DNA of 64,000 nucleotides from Bacteroides_E sp964522975 (GTDB taxonomy: Bacteria; Bacteroidota; Bacteroidia; Bacteroidales; Bacteroidaceae): contig CAZFXK010000002.1 in assembly GCA_964522975.1 (NCBI GenBank), forward strand, positions 4,696 through 68,695, given 5' to 3'. The notes under the pieces were generated by a model that saw nothing but the letters and a program-made list of their open reading frames with translations, had not been told where the DNA came from and did no database searches. The position numbers and the translations under genes are program-made. Positions 1 to 7,735 of the stretch are shown one piece after another (the stretch's first letter is position 1; every line of letters begins with the position of its first letter).

Positions 1-259
1 CTGCATAGAACACACTAATAAAAAATAGGCGAATGAAAGATCGGAACGATATAAACAGACTCTTTCTATCGATTAAGCATAGAATAGCAATTAAACCGGC
101 CGACAACACATATCTATGAAAAACAATCGACAACTCGTTCATCCCCTCTTCTTGTATAAGAGGCAGGGTAAACAAGGGAATTAAGCCAAAAGTTCCGGAT
201 GAAATTAAAGCAAAGAGAATACCTTTGATTTTGCCTAAAAAAAGAAATTTAGATTTCAT
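1..259 (-). CDS. EamA/DMT-superfamily transporter, N-terminal part (runs off the window)
   Basis: Reading the minus strand from an ATG at 259 gives an open frame of 86 codons that leaves the window at base 1. The product begins MKSKFLFLGKIKGILFALIS, followed by GTFGLIPLFTLP and, after a short polar stretch, a second hydrophobic segment. That is the pattern of the first helices of EamA (drug/metabolite) permeases, which carry a small glycine-rich motif in helix 1. It lies just downstream of the HAD gene start region on the same strand (280-921 ends before it). The substrate cannot be inferred. A second, complete EamA protein sits at 48562-49476. The family call rests on only about 86 residues. 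Confidence 0.6.
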   Translation of the reverse strand, partial: MKSKFLFLGKIKGILFALISSGTFGLIPLFTLPLIQEEGMNELSIVFHRYVLSAGLIAILCLIDRKSLFISFRSFIRLFFISVFYA

Positions 260-279
260 TTTGAATATGAAATGATAAA

Positions 280-921
280 CTATTTCACCCCATCATTCAT
301 TAACAGCTCAGTAAGATCGCCCTGCCAATCTTTTTGAGGAGAGACCAAATAGGTTTTGAAACCCAGTTTTTGTGCAGCTTCAATATTTTTTGGACCATCA
401 TCAATGAATAAGGTTTCCGATGGATTTAAATTTGCATCTTTAACCATAAAATCAAAGATTTCACGATGAGGTTTTATATATCCAATTTCGTAAGAGGTAT
501 ATATTTTATCAAAATAATCATTTAACGATTTTCCATAAGATGAGAAATCAGGAGATTGTGCCCACGATTGAATAAATGGATTTGTATTGCTCAATATATA
601 CAGGCTATAATCCGGTTTTAAAGACTCAATATAGTCTAATCTTGATTCATCTAACGCTAAGAAAAATGAGAGCCAAGCTTTTTTCACTTCAGCATAGGAA
701 AGTTCTTCACCAACCAACTCAGAGAGTTTTTTGCAAAATGTAATATCATCAATAGTCCCCTCTTCTACTTCAAGGAAAATACCCTTTTGAGCATATAATC
801 CCAAATAATGTTCTATGTCGGCCATTCCTATTTCTTTAAATTGACGGATGGCCTTACTTTTATCTATATCGACAATTACTCCTCCAAAATCAAAGACTAA
901 ATTCTTTATCATTTGTATCAC
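280..921 (-). CDS. HAD-superfamily hydrolase, subfamily IA (phosphatase-like)
   Basis: This is a cytoplasmic phosphatase-type protein of 213 residues, a normal size for HAD-IA enzymes. The motifs appear in order: motif I VFDFGGVIVD near residues 9-18, with nucleophile Asp11 and Gly in place of the usual second Asp as in YihX-type members; motif II around ILSNTNP; motif III with a KPH segment; and motif IV LFIDDGPKN. The cap region between motifs I and II is all-helical in character. The start at 921 could instead be the internal Met at 912 (MIKNLVFDFGG), which matches the usual start of such proteins. Its stop lies 20 bases before the start of the EamA gene, so the two may be cotranscribed. 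The substrate is unknown. Confidence 0.85.
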   Translation of the reverse strand: MIQMIKNLVFDFGGVIVDIDKSKAIRQFKEIGMADIEHYLGLYAQKGIFLEVEEGTIDDITFCKKLSELVGEELSYAEVKKAWLSFFLALDESRLDYIESLKPDYSLYILSNTNPFIQSWAQSPDFSSYGKSLNDYFDKIYTSYEIGYIKPHREIFDFMVKDANLNPSETLFIDDGPKNIEAAQKLGFKTYLVSPQKDWQGDLTELLMNDGVK

Positions 922-1057
922 TTATTATTCATTACGTTAAAAAACAATGCAAGATAAACATCTTTATCTTCAATTCAGATTAAAATTAAAAAATATTGTT
1001 TTCCACTTATTTTCTAAAAACGAAGTAATGAATCTTTAGAAAACGATATAAAAAAGA

Positions 1058-1065
1058 TATATTTG
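1058..1065 (+). promoter_or_regulatory. Predicted -7 box for yjbQ-like gene
   Basis: TATATTTG is an exact match to the Bacteroidota -7 consensus TAnnTTTG, 29 bases before the ATG at 1095. No strong -33 TTG element is evident. Confidence 0.5.
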
Positions 1066-1094
1066 CCTGAAACAGAATACAAAAAGAGAAAATA

Positions 1095-1511
1095 ATGATA
1101 ACACAAGTTGAGTTTTCACTTCAATCAAAACCAAGAGGTTTTCATTTAGTGACGAATGAAATAGAACACCATTTACCCAAACTGCCAAAAAGTGGAATAC
1201 TTCATCTTTTCATTAAACATACTTCTGCCGCCTTAACTATAAACGAAAATGCAGATCCTGATGTAAGAACTGACTTAAACACTATTTTCAATCGCTTAGT
1301 AAAAGAAAAAGAGACCTACTACACACATATACTGGAAGGAGCAGATGATATGCCTGCACACGCTAAGTCAACACTGGTTGGAGTTAGTATTACCCTGCCC
1401 ATTACTAATGGAAGACTAAACTTAGGAACCTGGCAAGGTATTTATCTTTGTGAATTTAGAAATCATGGAGGAAATCGCAGAATTGTAGCTACCATCATTG
1501 GGCAAGAGTAA
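1095..1511 (+). CDS. yjbQ: YjbQ / UPF0047 family protein (secondary thiamine-phosphate synthase type)
   Basis: At 138 residues it has the normal length for this single-domain family. Conserved family blocks are visible: HTSAALTINENADPDVRTD near residues 42-60, a HILEGADDMPAHAK block near 97-110, and the signature GTWQGIY near 112-118 followed by EFRNHGG. Escherichia coli YjbQ has weak thiamine-phosphate synthase activity and the family's main role is unsettled. The conserved His and Asp residues in the listed blocks would form the active site of the trimer. It is transcribed alone from a clear -7 box and is followed by the decayed DUF3788 gene on the other strand. Confidence 0.9.
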   Translation: MITQVEFSLQSKPRGFHLVTNEIEHHLPKLPKSGILHLFIKHTSAALTINENADPDVRTDLNTIFNRLVKEKETYYTHILEGADDMPAHAKSTLVGVSITLPITNGRLNLGTWQGIYLCEFRNHGGNRRIVATIIGQE

Positions 1512-1860
1512 TTTGCTTTTTCTATAACTAAGGATAAGCCAATAAACACCCACCTGATTATCATTGGAGGTCATCAAAAAAAGGAAATCCATTATCCCAT
1601 CTCTGGTTTTCTCCGTGAAATGAAAACTGAACATAAAATATCCGGGGCAAACAGAAAGCCATAGCACAGTCCTTTTTCTTATAGATTACTTTACCAAGCC
1701 ACACTTTACCATCGTTATAATATCTCCATTCCAAAGAAAGCCCATATTCCTCATTTACACCCTGTCTTGAAATTCTTTAAAAACAACATAAGTATCATTT
1801 AAATCCTCCTTGAGCATTTCTATACTTGGATAGATTTCTTTATCTCATAATAACTACATT
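1512..1860 (-). pseudogene. Decayed DUF3788-family gene (at least two frameshifts)
   Basis: No intact gene spans this stretch, but pieces in different minus-strand frames line up with DUF3788 proteins. Running downward from about 1840 there is a segment reading IYPSIEMLKEDLNDTYVVF, then a frame change near 1765 into a segment containing EWRYYNDGKVWLGKVIYKKK. A second frame change near 1665 leads into LWLSVCPGYFMFSFHFTEKT. The WxYYNDGKxW and YFxxSFxF blocks are the family's characteristic ones. Upstream of about 1850 a possible YYEIKK fragment sits in yet another frame. No start codon or continuous frame survives. The 81-residue open frame at 1422-1667 is only the last fragment plus read-through into yjbQ antisense. 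Confidence 0.7.
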
Positions 1861-1948
1861 TTCCCGTTTTATTTAAATTAATTGAAAATAGCAGCGAAAA
1901 TCGCTTCCATAAATAACCTGACAAATAAGATAAAGCTCCTTTAAAACA

Positions 1949-1983
1949 ACATCGGCCTTAAATTTGTAATTTAAGTCCGATGT
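1949..1983 (-). terminator. Hairpin terminator after the collagen-like lipoprotein gene
   Basis: The arms ACATCGGCCTTAAATT and AATTTAAGTCCGATGT pair with a TGT loop and two internal mismatches. On the minus strand the stem is followed by a T-rich run, about 30 bases after the stop at 2014. Confidence 0.6.
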
Positions 1984-2013
1984 ATTTATAAATATAGGAA
2001 AAGTACTTTTCTT

Positions 2014-2508
2014 CTATTTCCAAAGAAGGACAATATCAATATCCATATTTACACCCAATGCATCAGTTGGACTTACATTGGTAGCAAAATCAGAATAAGT
2101 CAGGTAAAAATGAATATTTTCCTCTTCTACTGTATAATGCAAGGTTTGAGTCCATAGAAAATTTTTCGATTCATCTTCTACTCCATAATGGAGAACATAA
2201 GGTAAAGGTGTTTTTAACCCTCCCCTGCCTTCCGGATAACAATAAACAACAATAACTCCATTTTTATAAATAAAATCTTTTATTTCCGGGACAGGATATG
2301 ACGCAACCCATCTAGAATTTAATTCATCAATACCCACTTCTCCCTCTAATACCCAATCTTCAGGTTTAAAAGTATATTCTACAATAAGCCAGTTCATCCC
2401 AGATTCGCCAGAGATCCCGGGTTCTCCTGGAGGCCCCATAGGTCCGGTATCACCTTCACAAGCAAACAGAAAAAGAAGAATAACACTTAAAATACTTAAT
2501 CTTTTCAT
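2014..2508 (-). CDS. Secreted lipoprotein with a short collagen-like Gly-X-Y stretch
   Basis: The 164-residue product has a signal sequence with a lipobox (LLFLFAC, Cys about residue 17), so it is probably anchored in a membrane. Immediately after the Cys comes EGDTGPMGPPGEPGISGESG, about six consecutive Gly-X-Y triplets, as found in many Bacteroidota collagen-like lipoproteins. The remaining 125 residues are a predicted beta-rich domain of unknown function, rich in Trp and Tyr. The gene stands alone between the DUF3788 remnant and the tRNAs, with its own -7 box and terminator. The Gly-X-Y tract is too short to be assumed to form a stable triple helix; it may act as a stalk or trimerisation spacer (inference). 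Confidence 0.8.
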   Translation of the reverse strand: MKRLSILSVILLFLFACEGDTGPMGPPGEPGISGESGMNWLIVEYTFKPEDWVLEGEVGIDELNSRWVASYPVPEIKDFIYKNGVIVVYCYPEGRGGLKTPLPYVLHYGVEDESKNFLWTQTLHYTVEEENIHFYLTYSDFATNVSPTDALGVNMDIDIVLLWK

Positions 2509-2545
2509 TTTATTTTCAAAATATTACTAAAAACGACAATAAAGA

Positions 2546-2553
2546 CAAAAATA
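2546..2553 (-). promoter_or_regulatory. Predicted -7 box for the collagen-like lipoprotein gene
   Basis: CAAAAATA on the plus strand reads TATTTTTG on the minus strand, an exact TAnnTTTG match 37 bases before the ATG at 2508. Confidence 0.5.
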
Positions 2554-2857
2554 GAAGTTTATACTTATAAAAGAAAGAATAAAAGGATATACAGTAAACT
2601 TATATCTAAATTTAACATAATAAAATAACATTTTGCTTCACAAACACGGTTTATGCTATCAAAAAAAACAAAACATTCGCTTAATTTAAGGAAACAGATT
2701 AAAAAATCAGAGAAAAGAAGTATCATAAGAAAGTAACAAGCAGAGAAGTTCATCCTCTTCTGTTAAGACCATTGATTCAACTTAAAAAAAAGACTTGTGT
2801 CAGCACATTTAAAGAAAAGAAACAGAGAGAAATAAGCTTTTGTTAAAATGAAAGCAT
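2554..2857. other. AT-rich intergenic stretch, no convincing gene
   Basis: About 300 bases upstream of the lipoprotein promoter and downstream of tRNA-Leu. A 62-codon minus-strand frame (2565-2753) encodes a low-complexity Phe/Leu-rich string with no ribosome-binding context and is not accepted. No repeat or RNA structure was recognised apart from the terminator at 2858-2888. Confidence 0.5.
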
Positions 2858-2888
2858 AAAAAAAGGATTTCTTTCGAAATCCTTTTTT
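2858..2888 (-). terminator. Terminator downstream of tRNA-Leu
   Basis: GGATTTC and GAAATCC pair across a TTTC loop, extended by A/T pairs on both sides, giving a symmetric rho-independent terminator. It starts 6 bases after the 3' end of tRNA-Leu. Confidence 0.8.
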
Positions 2889-2893
2889 ATAAG

Positions 2894-2977
2894 TGAAGGG
2901 AATGAGGCTCGAACTCACACGATATTGCTATCACTACCCCCTCAAGGTAGCGCGTCTACCAATTCCGCCACCCCTCC
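2894..2977 (-). tRNA. tRNA-Leu (anticodon GAG)
   Basis: The minus strand begins GGAGGGGTGGCGGAATTGG, with a D-loop ending GGTAGACGC. The anticodon stem CTACC/GGTAG closes the loop TTGAGGG, so the anticodon is GAG. A long variable arm (class II) and the T-arm GAGTTCGAGCCTC follow. The acceptor pairs include one G-T and end in discriminator A. CCA is not encoded (CTT follows), so it must be added enzymatically. Confidence 0.95.
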
Positions 2978-3009
2978 ATTTATTAAAAATTCCATTGCAA
3001 GATTCTAAC

Positions 3010-3017
3010 CAAAATTA
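3010..3017 (-). promoter_or_regulatory. Predicted -7 box for tRNA-Leu
   Basis: CAAAATTA reads TAATTTTG on the minus strand, matching TAnnTTTG, 32 bases upstream of the tRNA-Leu 5' end. tRNA-Leu could equally be read through from tRNA-Gly. Confidence 0.35.
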
Positions 3018-3096
3018 AAGTCAAATATGCACAATGTCCACTTTCATCAGTACAATCGTGTCTATTATTTTACTATCTGGGTTGGCAACAGAAAAG

Positions 3097-3169
3097 AGCG
3101 GAAAACGAGACTCGAACTCGCGACCCCAACCTTGGCAAGGTTGTGCTCTACCAACTGAGCTATTTCCGC
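3097..3169 (-). tRNA. tRNA-Gly (anticodon GCC)
   Basis: The minus strand reads GCGGAAATAGCTCAGTTGG at the 5' end. The anticodon stem CAACC/GGTTG closes the loop TTGCCAA, giving anticodon GCC. The T-arm is CGAGTTCGAGTCTCG, and the 7-bp acceptor ends TTTCCGC with discriminator T. No CCA is encoded. It lies 119 bases upstream of tRNA-Leu on the same strand. Confidence 0.96.
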
Positions 3170-3179
3170 ATTGCGAATA

Positions 3180-3187
3180 CAAACATA
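3180..3187 (-). promoter_or_regulatory. Predicted -7 box for tRNA-Gly
   Basis: CAAACATA reads TATGTTTG on the minus strand, an exact TAnnTTTG match 10 bases upstream of the mature tRNA 5' end. This implies a leader of only a few bases. Confidence 0.55.
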
Positions 3188-3238
3188 TATATAATTAAAA
3201 TAAATACAAACCCAACAGTCTGTTTTTAACAATTTATT

Positions 3239-4369
3239 TTAACTCATTCTACCTCGATAATCCTCATAAGTGAACTCACGGTATACCACAGCCTCATCTT
3301 TCATTGTCCAAATTCCCATACCCGGATGATGCACCCCATTAAACATATTTGTTTTTACGGTGGTATAATGAATCATATCTTCAAACACCAAAACATCGCC
3401 TACCTTCAACTCTTTCTGAAAGCTCCAATCACCCATGTAATCTCCACTTAAACAAGAATTTCCACCTAATCGATAAATAAAAGGACCTTCATCACCAATT
3501 ATTGCACCACCTACTTCAGGCTGATATGGCATCTCTAGACAATCGGGCATATGACACGTAAAACTAACATTTAATAGGGCTGTCTTTATCCCTTTATCTT
3601 CTACTATATCAATAACCTTTGAAGTAAGCACACCGGTTTGCCAAGTAAAAGCGGATCCCGGTTCCAATATGATTTGTAAATGAGGATATCGACTTTTCAA
3701 CCCCTTTAACACGCGTATCAAATGTTGAACATCATATTCTTTATGTGTCATTAAATGGCCACCCCCTAAATTCAACCACTTAATCTGATTAAACCAATGA
3801 GAAAACTTTTTTTCTATATAAACCAAGGTACGTTCTAACGCATAAGAAGAAGATTCACAATGTGTATGACAATGAAACCCTTCGATTCCTTTGGGTAATC
3901 TTTTAGGTAATAAGTCATAGGTTACACCAAAACGAGAGCCGGGAGCCGTAGGATTATAAAGTTCAGTTTCTACTTCAGAGTATTCGGGATTAATACGCAA
4001 ACCACAAGATATGCCTTTATCTCTTGTCCTTGGGTACAAATGATTAAACTGTGTCAATGAGTTAAAAGAGATGTGACTACTATACTGCACAATTTCATCA
4101 AACTCCTCATCTACATAAGCCGGAGAATAAGTATGAGCCTTATTACCAAACTCCTCTACTGCCAATCGTGCCTCAAAAAGCGAACTGGCAGTGCTATATT
4201 CAACATATTCTCTGAAAATGGGAAAGCTTTTCCACATTGCAAATGATTTAAAAGCCAATATAATTTCAACATCAGCTTCCTGTGCTACCGATTTTATCAA
4301 CTCTAAATTCTCTCTCAACCGTTTTTCGTCGATTATATAACAAGGATTCGGAAATTGTGTAATATCCAT
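3239..4369 (-). CDS. nspC: Carboxynorspermidine/carboxyspermidine decarboxylase
   Basis: This PLP enzyme (fold type III, alanine racemase/ornithine decarboxylase-like) removes CO2 from carboxy(nor)spermidine, the last step of the alternative spermidine/norspermidine route used by many Bacteroidota. The 376-residue product has the full family length. Lys41 in AFKSFAMW is the PLP lysine. The HCHTHCES block and LNLGGGHLM near the middle, EPGSAF, and the C-terminal GGNSCLSGD with the catalytic-type Cys are all present. It is 22 bases downstream of pcrA on the same strand, so the two are probably cotranscribed. The partner carboxyspermidine dehydrogenase is not in this window. Confidence 0.93.
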   Translation of the reverse strand: MDITQFPNPCYIIDEKRLRENLELIKSVAQEADVEIILAFKSFAMWKSFPIFREYVEYSTASSLFEARLAVEEFGNKAHTYSPAYVDEEFDEIVQYSSHISFNSLTQFNHLYPRTRDKGISCGLRINPEYSEVETELYNPTAPGSRFGVTYDLLPKRLPKGIEGFHCHTHCESSSYALERTLVYIEKKFSHWFNQIKWLNLGGGHLMTHKEYDVQHLIRVLKGLKSRYPHLQIILEPGSAFTWQTGVLTSKVIDIVEDKGIKTALLNVSFTCHMPDCLEMPYQPEVGGAIIGDEGPFIYRLGGNSCLSGDYMGDWSFQKELKVGDVLVFEDMIHYTTVKTNMFNGVHHPGMGIWTMKDEAVVYREFTYEDYRGRMS

Positions 4370-4391
4370 ATTTATTTGTTTCTATTTTATT

Positions 4392-6710
4392 CTAATCTAA
4401 TACCTTGAACCGGGCAAAACGTAATAATAACTGCTTTTCTCCTGCGTGCTTAAACTGTATCTTTGCTTTTGCATTATCTCCTACTCCTTCCACACTAATC
4501 ACCTCTCCCAGTCCAAAACGTTCGTGTTCTATAGTCTGTCCGGGAGTTAATTCCGGAATATTACTTGTTGAAGAATCGACAGTAGGAACTATCGTTTTTA
4601 CCTTTCTAAGAGTTCTTGTAGGTTTAGAAGCCTGTTCCATCGGAGTATCCTTCTTATCGAATAACGAACGTCCTCGAGATGATACATTAAAGGTAGATGT
4701 TCTGAATTGACTTGAAGCTCTATCTATTGTATTTCTCAAGGCAAAAGTTTCGGGCATTTCCAGATATTCAGCATCAATCTCTTTTAGGAAACGACTCGGT
4801 ATACCCGGCTCTGTCTTCCCATACCGAAAACGGGATTTAGCATAAGACAAGAAGCAGTTCTCCTCAGCTCGGGTTATTGCTACATAAAATAATCGACGTT
4901 CTTCTTCCAAGGCATTGGGCGAATAACCGGACATTCCACTAGGAAACAGATTTTCTTCCATTCCTACTACAAATACATTTTTGAACTCCAAACCTTTTGC
5001 AGAGTGAACGGTCATCAGAGTTATCTTACGATCTTCTTCATCACCAACATCTTGGTCTGTCAACAAAGAAACTTCAGAAAGAAAATCGGACAGATAAACT
5101 TGATCATTCCCTTCTTCTTCTCTTGATCTACAAAAATCATTAATACCGTTCAGAAGTTCTTCTATGTTCTCCTTACGGCTCATACTTTCCGGTGATGTAT
5201 CTTTAATGATATCTGCTAAAATGCCTGTCTCTTTTATGATTCGCAAAGCCAAATCATAAGCATTACGTTCGGAAGAATCCATTATAAATGAATGAATTAA
5301 TTTTTCAAATTGAAGCAAGCGATTTAGGGTTCCTTTATTCAATCCCAACTGAAACTTCTCCGGATTCTTTAACACTTTCCATAGACTCACCCCATTCTGA
5401 GTGGCCGTTTCTAATAGCTTGTCTTGAGAAACCTTACCAATACCACGTGTAGGATAATTAATGATGCGTTTAAAGGCTTCTTCATCGTGAGGGTTGACTA
5501 CTAATCTAAAATAAGCTATTGCATCTTTAATTTCTTTACGTTGATAGAAAGACAAACCTCCATATATGCGATAAGGCAAACCTTTTTTACGCATGGATTC
5601 CTCAAAAACACGACTTTGTGCATTTGTTCGATACAGAATAGCAAAATCGGAGTATTCATAATTAGAGTTTCTTTTTAACTCAACCATTTTGTTTACTACA
5701 ATCTCTGCTTCTTCCAAATCGCTATAAGCCTCAATTAACTTTATTTTATTACCTACTTGATTATCCGAAAACACCTCTTTAGGAATTTGCTTCTCATTCT
5801 TCTTAATCAAACTATTGGCTGCACTTACAATATTTTGAGTTGAACGGTAATTCCGCTCTAACTTAAAAACCTTAGCATTTGGGTAGACTTTTGAAAAGCT
5901 TAAAATGTTATCTATGTTTGCTCCCCGGAATGAATAAATGCTTTGAGCATCATCTCCTACAACACAAACCTTCTGATGCTCCCGTCCTAACAAAGTAACT
6001 ATGGCATGTTGCGCACTATTCGTATCTTGATATTCATCCACTAATATATACCGGAATTGTTTTTGATATTTCTCAAGTACTTCCGGATGATCTCTTAAAA
6101 GCAAGAAAGTATAGAGTAATAAATCATCAAAATCCATGGCCCCTGCTTGTCGGCAACGCTCCCAGTAAGATACATAAATGGCTTGTATGGCCGGCATCTG
6201 AGCATTTTTATCGCCTTCATAAAGTTCTTTATGCATAGCGTAGGCAGAAGGTGTAATTAAATGATTTTTTGCATTTGAAATCCGGGCTTGTACAATACTC
6301 TCTTTATATTTTTTTTCATCTAGATTCATTTGTCTGATGATAGTGCGAATTAAATTGCGACTATCTGAAGAATCATAAATGGTAAAATGAGAAGGGAAAC
6401 CTAATATATCCGCTTCACGTCTAAGAATACGAGAAAAAATAGAATGAAATGTGCCTACCCATAAATAATGTACCATCTCTTCTCCTACTTGCTGTGCAAT
6501 TCTTTCCTTCATCTCGCGGGCCGCTTTATTGGTAAAAGTCAAAGCCAATAGATTCCAAGGCTTATATCCCATCTCTAATAAATGGGCAATTTTATAAGTT
6601 AAAACACGTGTTTTACCTGAACCTGCACCGGCAATGACTAGTGAAGGCCCATCATTGTATAAAACTGCAGCTCGCTGATTATCATCTAATTCTGTTAAAT
6701 AGTTAGGCAT
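4392..6710 (-). CDS. pcrA: Superfamily 1A DNA helicase (PcrA/UvrD)
   Basis: This ATP-dependent 3'-5' DNA helicase acts in nucleotide-excision and recombination repair. Its 772 residues fit the family. Walker A GAGSGKT is at residues 28-34. Downstream are the DExx motif VDEYQDT, motif III DDAQSIYSFRGA, motif IV ERNYRST, motif V TVHSAKGLEF and motif VI VAITRAEE. The C-terminal 50 residues (TPGQTIEHERFGLGEV onwards) form the Tudor-like domain that in PcrA contacts RNA polymerase. It heads a likely two-gene unit with nspC and has an exact -7 box 33 bases before the ATG. Confidence 0.95.
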   Translation of the reverse strand: MPNYLTELDDNQRAAVLYNDGPSLVIAGAGSGKTRVLTYKIAHLLEMGYKPWNLLALTFTNKAAREMKERIAQQVGEEMVHYLWVGTFHSIFSRILRREADILGFPSHFTIYDSSDSRNLIRTIIRQMNLDEKKYKESIVQARISNAKNHLITPSAYAMHKELYEGDKNAQMPAIQAIYVSYWERCRQAGAMDFDDLLLYTFLLLRDHPEVLEKYQKQFRYILVDEYQDTNSAQHAIVTLLGREHQKVCVVGDDAQSIYSFRGANIDNILSFSKVYPNAKVFKLERNYRSTQNIVSAANSLIKKNEKQIPKEVFSDNQVGNKIKLIEAYSDLEEAEIVVNKMVELKRNSNYEYSDFAILYRTNAQSRVFEESMRKKGLPYRIYGGLSFYQRKEIKDAIAYFRLVVNPHDEEAFKRIINYPTRGIGKVSQDKLLETATQNGVSLWKVLKNPEKFQLGLNKGTLNRLLQFEKLIHSFIMDSSERNAYDLALRIIKETGILADIIKDTSPESMSRKENIEELLNGINDFCRSREEEGNDQVYLSDFLSEVSLLTDQDVGDEEDRKITLMTVHSAKGLEFKNVFVVGMEENLFPSGMSGYSPNALEEERRLFYVAITRAEENCFLSYAKSRFRYGKTEPGIPSRFLKEIDAEYLEMPETFALRNTIDRASSQFRTSTFNVSSRGRSLFDKKDTPMEQASKPTRTLRKVKTIVPTVDSSTSNIPELTPGQTIEHERFGLGEVISVEGVGDNAKAKIQFKHAGEKQLLLRFARFKVLD

Positions 6711-6742
6711 ACAATCCTCTTCCTTTAATTAAATTACAAAGA

Positions 6743-6750
6743 CAAAGATA
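6743..6750 (-). promoter_or_regulatory. Predicted -7 box for pcrA-nspC
   Basis: CAAAGATA reads TATCTTTG on the minus strand (TAnnTTTG), 33 bases upstream of the ATG at 6710. Confidence 0.5.
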
Positions 6751-6879
6751 TAAGAAAGTTTATTGAACAGAGAACAATTTTAGGGGTTATGACGTTTTAA
6801 TATTTGAAAAAGGTTTCATTAATTAATTTAATAAATAAAGCATATGAAACTATTATTAACCACATTAATTCTTATGATT

Positions 6880-7467
6880 ATGAATTTTGATATGCCCAAA
6901 TTACCGTATGCAAATGATGCATTACAACCAGTTATAAGTGAAGAAACTATAGATTTTCATTATGGTAAACACTTACAAAACTATGTAAATACATTAAACA
7001 ACCTAATTAAAGGTACCGAGTATGAAAACAAATCATTGAACGACATTGTCAAAACTGCACCTGATGGAGGTATTTTCAACAATGCCGGACAAGTATTAAA
7101 TCATACTTTATACTTTTTACAATTCACCGGTTCTCAAGAACAAAAAGAGCCTAAAGGAAAATTAGCCGAAGCTATTAAACGCGACTTTGGTAGTTTCCAG
7201 GAGTTCCAAAATGCATTCAATGAAGCATCTACTACTTTATTTGGATCCGGATGGTCTTGGCTATCTGTAGACCAAGATGGTAAATTACAGATAACAAAAG
7301 AAACGAATGGTAGCAACCCTCTTCGTCACGGATTAAAACCTTTATTGGGATTTGATGTTTGGGAACACTCTTATTATCTTGATTACCAAAACAGACGTGC
7401 AGACCATATCAAAGCATTATGGGACATCATTGACTGGCCTGTTGTTGAAAAAAGATTCGAAGAGTAA
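6880..7467 (+). CDS. sodB: Superoxide dismutase, Fe/Mn family
   Basis: This enzyme dismutes superoxide to peroxide and oxygen in the cytoplasm. From the ATG at 6880 the product is 195 residues beginning MNFDMPKLPYANDALQP, the usual start of Bacteroidales SodB. An open frame extends upstream to an ATG at 6844, adding twelve hydrophobic residues (MKLLLTTLILMI); this is probably untranslated leader, but a signal-like extension cannot be excluded. Metal ligands are visible: the first His in HYGKHL, the second in NHTLYFLQF, and Asp and His in DVWEHSYY. Also present are GSGWSWL and the NNAGQ motif with Gln in the N-terminal half. Gln in that position is typical of Fe or cambialistic enzymes. It is a single-gene unit followed by a terminator. 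Confidence 0.93.
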   Translation: MNFDMPKLPYANDALQPVISEETIDFHYGKHLQNYVNTLNNLIKGTEYENKSLNDIVKTAPDGGIFNNAGQVLNHTLYFLQFTGSQEQKEPKGKLAEAIKRDFGSFQEFQNAFNEASTTLFGSGWSWLSVDQDGKLQITKETNGSNPLRHGLKPLLGFDVWEHSYYLDYQNRRADHIKALWDIIDWPVVEKRFEE

Positions 7468-7502
7468 TCCTTTCCTTTGATCAACACAACTAAATTATAA
7501 TG

Positions 7503-7540
7503 AAAAGACGAGTAGCTTTTGCTATTCGTCTTTTTTCTTC
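7503..7540 (+). terminator. Terminator after sodB
   Basis: AAAAGACGAGTAGC and GCTATTCGTCTTTT pair (one G-U) across a TTTT loop and are followed by a T run, 35 bases after the sodB stop. Confidence 0.85.
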
Positions 7541-7690
7541 AGTTTCTCCTACTAACTTTAGACATCTCTTTCCACACATCTTCTTCAACAATCGGCATAA
7601 AAAATCCCTCATTCGGTCTCACATGGAATAAAATAGATTAGAGTAAGAGTAGAAACCTCTTAAATATTCACAAGTCACGAAAAAAACACC

Positions 7691-7698
7691 TATTTTTG
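7691..7698 (+). promoter_or_regulatory. Predicted -7 box for rlmD operon
   Basis: TATTTTTG matches TAnnTTTG exactly, 37 bases before the GTG start at 7736. Confidence 0.5.
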
Positions 7699-7735
7699 TA
7701 ATTAATACTTATGTGTTTCATAAACAGAGAATAAC

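Noticed and set aside
1422..1667. 81-codon minus-strand open frame
   Set aside because: It is the last fragment of the DUF3788 pseudogene plus antisense of yjbQ, not an independent gene.
2565..2753. 62-codon minus-strand open frame between the lipoprotein and tRNA-Leu
   Set aside because: Low-complexity Phe/Leu/Ile composition expected from AT-rich noncoding DNA, with no start context or family match.
4405..4710. Plus-strand open frame opposite pcrA
   Set aside because: Antisense shadow of the helicase C-terminus; the protein has no family features.
6844..6879. Hydrophobic N-terminal extension of superoxide dismutase as a signal peptide
   Set aside because: The conserved enzyme start is at 6880; the extension is only 12 residues with no cleavage site. 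Kept only as an alternative start.
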